Origin: Hyphomicrobium sp.
GTDB taxonomy: Bacteria; Pseudomonadota; Alphaproteobacteria; Rhizobiales; Hyphomicrobiaceae
NCBI GenBank assembly: GCA_030609245.1
Contig: JAUWCP010000029.1
Location: 1 to 15,960, forward strand
Direction: 5' to 3'
Length of the DNA stretch: 15,960 nt
In this document: piece by piece, positions 1 through 5,792 of the stretch
Position numbering within the stretch: the first letter of the stretch is position 1
Layout: each line of letters opens with the position of its first letter
Notes under the pieces: generated by a model
Database searches by the model: none
What the model was told of the DNA's origin: nothing
The model's input: the letters and a program-made list of their open reading frames with translations, nothing else
Program-made: the position numbers and the translations under genes

Positions 1-1
1 C

Positions 2-871
2 GATCTGTTGTTCTTATCGATCGGCGGGAACGACGTGGGCTTTGCCCGTCTCCTTGCTAATGCGGTGCTCGCCGATCAATCGATACTGCGAAAGCTCGGC
101 GGCTGGATCGGACAGGTGCATGGGCTCAACGAGGCGCGCACCCAGCTCGGCGCGTTGAAGACGCGCTACAAGTCACTGAACCGCTCCTTGCACAGCATCC
201 TTCACATCCCGTGGGAGCAATCTGATCGCGTGGTTTTGATCAGCTACCCCGGTCTGGCACTTTTGGGCGATGGCACCGAGGTGTGTCCTGACGGTCGGGC
301 CGGTATGGAAATCCTACCCGACTTCAGAACGAGTGAAGCGAAGGCGCGCGTGGGTACATGGATCGCGGATAAGCTGCATCACGCGATGCGTAATGCGGCA
401 AAGGAATTCCGCTGGTCATTCGTGGAGTCCCATCGCCGCGAGTTTATTGGGCGCGGTATTTGCGCGGGCACGACGTATGATGGCGCCGACATCGCAAACG
501 ATCTGCGACTGCCGCGCAAGACCGAGGCGGGGTGGCGACCCTATAACCCGGCTGAATACGATGCCTATGCTTCGCGCCAGCGCTGGTTCCGCACGCCCAA
601 CGACGCCTTCATGACCGGCAACTTCCACGTCGCGGTTTCGATGCTGCAAAAGGTGTTGAAGCTCAATGCGTTGTCTTGGTTCCAGTTGGTGCTCGCATCC
701 ACGTATTCGGGCGCCTTTCACCCCACAGCGGAAGGTCAAGCGGCGATGGCTGACGCCGTGGTGCACAAGGCGCGGGCCGTGCTCGAAAAGTATGGCCAGG
801 GTTCAGATCCAATCCCGGCGCGTGCGCTCGACAATGCACCGTCGATGCGGGCTGAGCATGCGATCCAATAG
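2..871 (+). CDS. SGNH/GDSL-type hydrolase, 3' part (N-terminus outside window)
   Basis: The reading frame is open from the window edge, so the gene starts upstream; 289 residues are visible. The first visible residues contain a GGND block inside IGGNDVGF, the Gly-Asn-Asp block that supplies the oxyanion-hole Asn in SGNH hydrolases. Near the C-terminus GAFHPTAEGQ matches the block carrying the catalytic His. The GDS block with the nucleophilic Ser must lie upstream. In many family members an Asp sits three residues before that His; here the position is Gly, so either a Ser-His arrangement or another acidic residue is used. The likely role is ester hydrolysis; the substrate is unknown. The gene ends 21 bases before the converging trmFO stop. 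The family call is fairly safe, the specific function is not. Confidence 0.75.
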   Translation, partial: DLLFLSIGGNDVGFARLLANAVLADQSILRKLGGWIGQVHGLNEARTQLGALKTRYKSLNRSLHSILHIPWEQSDRVVLISYPGLALLGDGTEVCPDGRAGMEILPDFRTSEAKARVGTWIADKLHHAMRNAAKEFRWSFVESHRREFIGRGICAGTTYDGADIANDLRLPRKTEAGWRPYNPAEYDAYASRQRWFRTPNDAFMTGNFHVAVSMLQKVLKLNALSWFQLVLASTYSGAFHPTAEGQAAMADAVVHKARAVLEKYGQGSDPIPARALDNAPSMRAEHAIQ

Positions 872-892
872 ATGGGTGAGCGTCTCGTTGGC

Positions 893-2323
893 TCACTCTG
901 CGGCGGCTTGCGCGCCGCGTTCGGATGCGAGCCAGTCTTCGAGATCAGCAAGCGCGCGCAGCGAGGCGGCGCGTTTCTTGGCAATGCCTTTCTCCTTGCC
1001 CTTGATTCGTTTGCCGCTTGCGTCGCGTTCCGGCACCTCAGCCGTTGGCAACAGCCCATAGTTGATGTTCATGGGCTGGAAGGAGCGTGGGGACTTTTTC
1101 TCAATGTCCTCATTCGAGAGATGCCCGCCGGTGATGTGCGTAAGCAGTGCGCCAAGCGCCGTCGTATTCGGTGGCGGCGTTGGCGCAAGTCCTCTTCGTT
1201 CCGCAGCGGCAAAACGCCCGGTAAGAAGACCAATGGCCGCGCTTTCCACGTAGCCTTCCACTCCAGTGATCTGGCCAGCGAAGCGTAGCCGCGGCAATGC
1301 TTTCAAACGCAGCCCCGCATCGAGCAGCTTAGGGCTGTTGAGGAAAGTGTTGCGGTGGAGGCCGCCAAGACGCGCAAATTCCGCATTCTGCAATCCGGGA
1401 ATCATGCGAAACACCCGCGCCTGCTCGCCGTGACGCAGCTTCGTCTGGAAGCCGACCATATTCCATAGCGAGGCTAGAGCATTGTCTTGGCGCAACTGCA
1501 CCACCGCATACGGGCGCTCGGTGCCCTCGTGCGGATTGGTGAGGCCAACCGGTTTCATCGGACCAAAGCGCAGAGTCTCGCGGCCGCGCTCGGCCATCAC
1601 CTCGACGGGCAGGCACCCGTCGAAATAAGGTGTCGATGCTTCCCACTCCTTGAAGCTCATCTTCTCGCTGTCGAGAAGAGCATCGATAAAGGCGCCGTAC
1701 TCCGGCTTCGTCATAGGACAGTTGAGATAGTCGGCGCCCGTACCAGCCGGTCCGGGCTTGTCGTAGCGTGACTGGAACCACGCGATCGACAGGTCGATTG
1801 TTTCTCGGTGGATGACAGGTGCAATGGCGTCAAAGAAGGCGAGTTCTCCTTCGCCCGTAAGCTGTTGAACCGCTTGGCTCAAGGCAGGCGATGTGAGCGG
1901 CCCCGTGGCAACGATTACGCTATCCCAATCCTCCGGCGGCAGACCTGCGATCTCACTGCGCTCAATACGGACAAGCGGGTTCTCGGCGAGCCGCCGTGTG
2001 ACCTCGCTGGAGAAGCCGTCCCGATCGACGGCGAGAGCGCCGCCCGCAGGAATTTTATGCTGATCGCCTGCCGCCAAGATCAGCGAGCCCGCGCGGCGCA
2101 TCTCCTCATGCAAAAGCCCGACCGCGTTGGTCTCCCAATCATCGGAGCGAAACGAGTTTGAGCACACGAGTTCGGCAAGATTCTCGGTCTTGTGCGCGTC
2201 CGTCATGCGGGCCGGGCGCATCTCGTGGATGACGACGGGGACGCCGGCGCGTGCGATCTGCCAGGCGGCCTCCGAGCCCGCGAGCCCGCCCCCAACGACG
2301 TGGATGGGCTTCATCTCGCTCAT
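893..2323 (-). CDS. trmFO: Methylenetetrahydrofolate--tRNA-(uracil-5-)-methyltransferase TrmFO
   Basis: This flavoenzyme makes 5-methyluridine at position 54 (T loop) of tRNA, taking the carbon from methylenetetrahydrofolate. At 476 residues it is of normal family length. The N-terminal FAD-binding Rossmann loop GGGLAGSE is at residues 11-18, followed by HEMRP and the hallmark ELVCSNSF (51-58). The cysteines in ELVCSNSF (C54) and FDGCLPVE (C237) match the two functionally important cysteines described for TrmFO. A late G-ITGVEGYVES block and a C-terminal NINYGLLP block are also typical. The start at 2323 is the longest reasonable one; a second ATG three codons later (2314) is possible and neither has a strong ribosome binding site. 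The gene is divergent from the DUF2157-like gene and convergent with the hydrolase gene. Confidence 0.96.
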   Translation of the reverse strand: MSEMKPIHVVGGGLAGSEAAWQIARAGVPVVIHEMRPARMTDAHKTENLAELVCSNSFRSDDWETNAVGLLHEEMRRAGSLILAAGDQHKIPAGGALAVDRDGFSSEVTRRLAENPLVRIERSEIAGLPPEDWDSVIVATGPLTSPALSQAVQQLTGEGELAFFDAIAPVIHRETIDLSIAWFQSRYDKPGPAGTGADYLNCPMTKPEYGAFIDALLDSEKMSFKEWEASTPYFDGCLPVEVMAERGRETLRFGPMKPVGLTNPHEGTERPYAVVQLRQDNALASLWNMVGFQTKLRHGEQARVFRMIPGLQNAEFARLGGLHRNTFLNSPKLLDAGLRLKALPRLRFAGQITGVEGYVESAAIGLLTGRFAAAERRGLAPTPPPNTTALGALLTHITGGHLSNEDIEKKSPRSFQPMNINYGLLPTAEVPERDASGKRIKGKEKGIAKKRAASLRALADLEDWLASERGAQAAAE

Positions 2324-2414
2324 GGCGCGGGAAGCTAAAGGAAAATGGCGAAGGCCTCAATATGCTGGGCATCAGCGCAATTCCCCGCCATTCTCAGGTC
2401 CCTTGGTGCTGCAA

Positions 2415-2443
2415 TTGTTTTGAGCAGGGCGCGCCGATATGTT
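2415..2443 (+). promoter_or_regulatory. Candidate sigma-70 promoter for the DUF2157-like unit
   Basis: TTGTTT (2415-2420) and TATGTT (2438-2443) are separated by exactly 17 bases. The predicted start of transcription near 2450 leaves a leader of about 30 bases before the ATG at 2481. It lies in the 157-base divergent gap with trmFO. Found by eye only. Confidence 0.4.
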
Positions 2444-2480
2444 GCCGGCGACAAATTGAGCCAAGGACGAAGGGCGCGGC

Positions 2481-3566
2481 ATGTGGAGCTACCGATCAAA
2501 GCTTGACAATGATCTCCCCCGCTGGCGGGAGGCCGGGTGGCTCACTGCCGAGGGCGAAGCCTCTATTCGCAAGGATGTGGCCAGCCACGGCCGCTCACTG
2601 GAGCTGGCCCCGGCACTCGCAATCATTGGTGCGGTGCTGATCGGTTTTGCGGCGATGAGCTTCATCGCTGCGAATTGGGATGAGATGTCGCGCCTTGCCC
2701 GGCTGGCGCTCATCTTCGCCAGCCTGGGTACTGCTTATGGCATCGCCGGCATTCTGTTCGAGCGCGGCCATCCCGCGTTCGCCCATGCGGCCATCCTGGC
2801 CGGAGTAGCGCTGTTTGGCGCAGGGATCATGCTGATCGCTCAAATATTCCATATCGATGGGCACCCACCCGACGCGGTGCTGACCTGGGCACTTGGCGCG
2901 CTCGGCGCCGGTGTCGTGCTGGGCTCCAACCCCGCACTTGCGCTCGCCATGCTGCTCATGGGGCTATGGAGCGGATGGGAGATGGTCGAGTCCGGGGTTG
3001 TGCACTGGCCGTTCCTGTTGGGTTGGGGCGCGGTGACGGCAGCCTTCTTGTGGCGATGGTGGGTCCCGGGCCTGCATTTTGCCGCCGTCGTCTTGAGTAT
3101 TTGGATCATTTGTCTTGGCTACCTGCTGTTTGACGGTCACGGCCACGGTGTTGTCGTCGGCGTCGGTTTGCTCATCGGGGCGGCAGGGTTGGCGCTGCCG
3201 TCACTTGGCGAGCGCTGGTCGGCGTTTTCGAGTCCTGCTGTTGCTTACGGCATGACAATCGCATTCGCAGGGCTCTTCGCTGTGCAATTCGTCGAGGAGA
3301 ACGTCCCGCTGTTTGGCTTGATTCTACTCGCGATAGCAGCGCTCACCCTTGTGTTGGCCGGCATTGGGTTTGGATTGAGAACGAGTAGCTCTGCCGCGCT
3401 GTGGCTCGGATACGGCGGCTTTTCTCTTGAGGTGTTGGCGCTCTATTTCAAGACGGTCGGCACGCTTCTGGGCTCTTCGCTCTTCTTCCTCGCCACCGGC
3501 TTTATCGTTATCGTGTTGGCTGCTGTGGCCTATAGGTTGCACGCGCGCATGGAGGCGCAGCCATGA
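2481..3566 (+). CDS. DUF2157-like multi-pass inner-membrane protein
   Basis: The protein has 361 residues. A short cytoplasmic N-terminus (about 1-42, with DLPRWREAGWLTAEGEA resembling the start of DUF2157) is followed by roughly ten hydrophobic segments from about residue 43 to the C-terminus. Segments are joined by short loops rich in Gly, and the early loop after the first segment contains NWDEMSRLARL, as in many DUF2157 proteins. No catalytic motif is visible and the molecular role of the family is unknown. The ATG follows an AAGG-rich stretch and fits the candidate promoter upstream. Its stop overlaps the next start (ATGA at 3563-3566), indicating translational coupling with the GDYDxxxLxY-type protein, a pairing I recall as recurrent in bacteria. 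Confidence 0.85.
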   Translation: MWSYRSKLDNDLPRWREAGWLTAEGEASIRKDVASHGRSLELAPALAIIGAVLIGFAAMSFIAANWDEMSRLARLALIFASLGTAYGIAGILFERGHPAFAHAAILAGVALFGAGIMLIAQIFHIDGHPPDAVLTWALGALGAGVVLGSNPALALAMLLMGLWSGWEMVESGVVHWPFLLGWGAVTAAFLWRWWVPGLHFAAVVLSIWIICLGYLLFDGHGHGVVVGVGLLIGAAGLALPSLGERWSAFSSPAVAYGMTIAFAGLFAVQFVEENVPLFGLILLAIAALTLVLAGIGFGLRTSSSAALWLGYGGFSLEVLALYFKTVGTLLGSSLFFLATGFIVIVLAAVAYRLHARMEAQP

Positions 3567-4135
3567 CGAGCGAACGGCGAAACTTGTGGCTAGGGATCGC
3601 GGTGGTTGTGGCTGTGCAGATTGGCGTACTTGGCTGGATGGTCTGGGACCGCGTCCATCTTCTTTCATCTGGACGCGAAATCGTATTGGAGGTCGTGCCC
3701 GTTGATCCACGCAGCTTGTTTCGCGGCGACTATGTGATCCTGAACTACGACATATCTCGGGTCGAAACTCCTCTTGGCAAGAAGCGCCTACATCGTGGAT
3801 CGCTCATCTTTACTACCTTGCAGAAGACCAAAGACGGCAAATGGAAACTCACTGCGGCAGGCCCGGAGCGACCGGAGAGCGTTGGCCCTGATCAGGTCGT
3901 CCTTAAGGGGCGGGTGCGTTTTGCATCGAGAGTGGCGCGCCGCGGTTCGGACGTTGCAACCGTAAACTATGGCATCGAGAGCTTCTTCATTCCGGAAGGT
4001 ACCGGACGCGAGCTGGAGAAACTCGTCGGCCAGAAAAAGCTGGCCGCACTCATTGCGGTTGATGAAAGCGGCAATGCTGCACTCAAAGGCCTGATCGTTG
4101 ATGGCGAGCGCGTCTACGAGGAACCGCTGTTCTAG
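3563..4135 (+). CDS. GDYDxxxLxY-type membrane-anchored protein
   Basis: The protein has 190 residues: one N-terminal transmembrane helix (about 8-28) with a short cytoplasmic MTSERRN head, then a probable periplasmic domain. The signature DPRSLFRGDYVILNYDI spans residues 48-64 and is the namesake motif region (GDY at 55-57). A second family block, YGIESFFIPEG, is at 136-146. The function of this family is not established. Start and stop overlap with the DUF2157-like gene by four bases, so the two are almost certainly one operon and may form a complex in the inner membrane (inference). No terminator is obvious after the stop. Confidence 0.85.
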   Translation: MTSERRNLWLGIAVVVAVQIGVLGWMVWDRVHLLSSGREIVLEVVPVDPRSLFRGDYVILNYDISRVETPLGKKRLHRGSLIFTTLQKTKDGKWKLTAAGPERPESVGPDQVVLKGRVRFASRVARRGSDVATVNYGIESFFIPEGTGRELEKLVGQKKLAALIAVDESGNAALKGLIVDGERVYEEPLF

Positions 4136-4319
4136 GTCAGAAATACTTGAGTGCGGCTGCTTCCGGTCAGGTTTATCGGCCTACGTGTGACCCGATTGCC
4201 GCGCGCGCGAAACATTTCGCAGCATGCGACGCACGGAACTATCGAGACTATCTCAGAAATCTGACACTCTCCGCACACGTATGAATCGGTTGGGGTTTGG
4301 GAGCGAAAGGGGCAAGACA

Positions 4320-4661
4320 ATGGGGCTCAAGGTGCCATTGGCGTTGATCGCCGCTGTGGTGGCGATAAGCAGTTTTAGCGTGCCGGGTTGGTCGGATTCC
4401 ACCGGATTTGCCAGCATGCATGATTTGCGCAGAGAGCGCGGACGCTTATGCATGTCCGATCACTGGCACTATGGCACCAGCGGTCCGCAGAAGAGCAAGT
4501 CCAGGGCAAGGCGGGCAGCTATCCGCTCGTGGGCGAGCTTCACAGCTATGGAGTACGGCTCTGACTGGGCAAGGTGGGGCCGGGCAAAAAGCAAAAGGGC
4601 AAGCTGCTCGCGAGCCAGCGGCGGTTGGGATTGTAGTGTCGAAGCGCGGCCCTGCAGATAG
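4320..4661 (+). CDS. Small exported four-cysteine protein, conserved hypothetical
   Basis: The product is 113 residues. Residues 1 to about 25 look like a signal peptide (basic GLK head, hydrophobic core LALIAAVVAISSF, small residues before the cut). The mature part carries DHWHYG (47-52), then an Arg/Lys-rich helix leading into IRSWASFTAMEYG (68-80), and four cysteines at 44, 96, 105 and 112, enough for two disulfides in the periplasm. I recall the pattern (DHxHYG, then WxxFTxxEYG, then CS...WxCxVEARPC) from unnamed Rhizobiales secreted proteins; no function is known to me. The ATG at 4320 is preceded by AAAGGGGC and directly opens the signal peptide, so it is preferred over in-frame ATGs at 4224 and 4281. 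It converges on the DUF937-like gene. Confidence 0.7.
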   Translation: MGLKVPLALIAAVVAISSFSVPGWSDSTGFASMHDLRRERGRLCMSDHWHYGTSGPQKSKSRARRAAIRSWASFTAMEYGSDWARWGRAKSKRASCSRASGGWDCSVEARPCR

Positions 4662-4715
4662 TCGCTAGCTCGAAAGCTAAGCCGAGATACGCTGTGTTTG
4701 ACGGCAACGCGGTGC

Positions 4716-5489
4716 TTATTGCTGCGAGCGGGCGAAGACCGTTTGGAAAAGCTCCAAGGTCCATTGTTGCAGCCGGCCGAGCCAGATCCACGGGCTTGTT
4801 GAGAACCCAAGGATCGAGATCAGGATGTGACGCACGGCTTTGGTAGGGTCGTAGTCGTCGCGTGCACGCTCTCCGAGTCTGATAATCTCCGCGAGGTCGT
4901 CATAACGGCGCGCACGCGCCTCCTCGCTTAATTCGCTACTCAAGCTTCCCGTGATTCCTGAGAAACCGTCCCCGCCGGCGACAAGGGGCAGCGGCTGGGG
5001 CTTGGGATTGTCGTCGGGGGCGGGCAGGGCGGCAGTCATGAGACACGGGATGCGCCGCATGACGCTCTCAATGGGAACGCGGCTCGCCTGGGCCAGCGCG
5101 CCGACAATCATGACCGCAACGACTGGCAGCACGTATTCAGAGATCATTTCGCTAATGCCGGCGGCGGTAGCAGCCTTGTGGGCCATTTTTTTGCTCGCCT
5201 GCCTGCCGGCGATGGTGGTGAGCGCATCATTGCCGACCGTCTGCGTGTGGGTTGCCCCGAGGAGAACGGGTGTCTCAAGAACCTGCTCGTAGACGGGTTG
5301 GCCAAGAAGGTGGACAAGCCCAGCAAGCTGTTTGCGTGAAAGCGCATCTTGCTCGATGTAGAAGATCAGATCGTGAACCATGGTCGCGACTGCGGTTTCG
5401 ACCTTCGCAGGGGGCAGTTGGAAGGTGCGCGCCAAATTTGCGTAGAGGCGCCCCTCCTGAGCCTCGCTAAGAAGAGTTGAAAGCCGCAT
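4716..5489 (-). CDS. DUF937-like protein of unknown function
   Basis: The product is 257 residues. The N-terminal half resembles DUF937: an early helix LARTFQLPPAKVETAVATMV, a Gly-Asn-Asp-Ala linker (GNDALTTIAGRQ) and then a helix ending in VLPVVAVMIVGALAQ, the usual 'LLPxLAxxVMGAL' position. The C-terminal half has a Pro-rich linker (about 155-170), an acidic helical stretch and a Trp-containing end. No enzyme motif is seen and the function is unknown. A near-perfect Shine-Dalgarno (AAAGGAGG, at 5500-5507 on the complement) sits nine bases before the ATG and fixes the start. The gene is divergent from hppA across a 303-base gap. Confidence 0.65.
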   Translation of the reverse strand: MRLSTLLSEAQEGRLYANLARTFQLPPAKVETAVATMVHDLIFYIEQDALSRKQLAGLVHLLGQPVYEQVLETPVLLGATHTQTVGNDALTTIAGRQASKKMAHKAATAAGISEMISEYVLPVVAVMIVGALAQASRVPIESVMRRIPCLMTAALPAPDDNPKPQPLPLVAGGDGFSGITGSLSSELSEEARARRYDDLAEIIRLGERARDDYDPTKAVRHILISILGFSTSPWIWLGRLQQWTLELFQTVFARSQQ

Positions 5490-5521
5490 TCCCGTAGTGC
5501 CTCCTTTGCCCTAGTGGCGCC

Positions 5522-5549
5522 GGTATAGCAGGGCGCGCGCGAGCGTCAC
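5522..5549 (-). promoter_or_regulatory. Candidate promoter of the DUF937-like gene
   Basis: On the complement, GTGACG (5544-5549) and TATACC (5522-5527) are 16 bases apart, placing the transcription start near 5515 and leaving about 25 bases to the ATG at 5489, with the strong Shine-Dalgarno inside that leader. Found by eye only. Confidence 0.35.
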
Positions 5550-5585
5550 AGCTTACAATCATGCGACAGTCTGCTGTGGTGTGTT

Positions 5586-5631
5586 CCCTGCGGCCATATG
5601 CGCGTGGCCTGGCGCATATACACAGGCAGGG
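5586..5631. promoter_or_regulatory. Two-tier inverted repeat between the DUF937-like gene and hppA
   Basis: ATATGCGC (5596-5603) is perfectly mirrored by GCGCATAT (5612-5619) with an 8-base spacer. Outside it, CCCTG (5586-5590) is mirrored by CAGGG (5627-5631). The symmetry could be an operator for a dimeric regulator in this divergent gap or a stem in a long hppA leader. The rest of the 5490-5792 gap holds the candidate promoters and a second hairpin at 5724-5742; no small gene is seen in it. Confidence 0.5.
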
Positions 5632-5662
5632 TGTCGATCAGACGGAGGATTAGCTCCTTGTG

Positions 5663-5691
5663 TTGCAACCTATCTTTACATTTGGCATGTT
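5663..5691 (+). promoter_or_regulatory. Weak candidate promoter for hppA
   Basis: TTGCAA (5663-5668), 17 bases, CATGTT (5686-5691). The match to consensus is only moderate. If it is used, the leader is about 95 bases and includes the hairpin at 5724-5742. Confidence 0.25.
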
Positions 5692-5723
5692 CCGCGCGCG
5701 AATCTTGCCCAAATACGTGAGAG

Positions 5724-5742
5724 ACGGGGGAGGGTCCTCCGT
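5724..5742 (+). promoter_or_regulatory. Stable hairpin in the hppA leader
   Basis: ACGGGGGA (5724-5731) pairs with TCCTCCGT (5735-5742) around a GGG triloop, eight pairs with one G-T wobble, about 50 bases before the hppA start. Only a short T stretch follows, so it is a poor terminator. It could be an attenuator-like or mRNA-stabilising element. Confidence 0.4.
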
Positions 5743-5792
5743 TTCTCCAGATCACGCACTCAAAAGAACGGGGCGCTAAAGGGGACTATCCA

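Noticed and set aside
736..1059. Long alternate-frame ORFs opposite or inside trmFO, hppA and plsX
   Set aside because: They are shadows of strongly supported genes and show no independent motifs or start signals.
4666..4679. TAGCT-CGAA-AGCTA hairpin in the convergent gap after the exported protein gene as a terminator
   Set aside because: Only five pairs and no T run.
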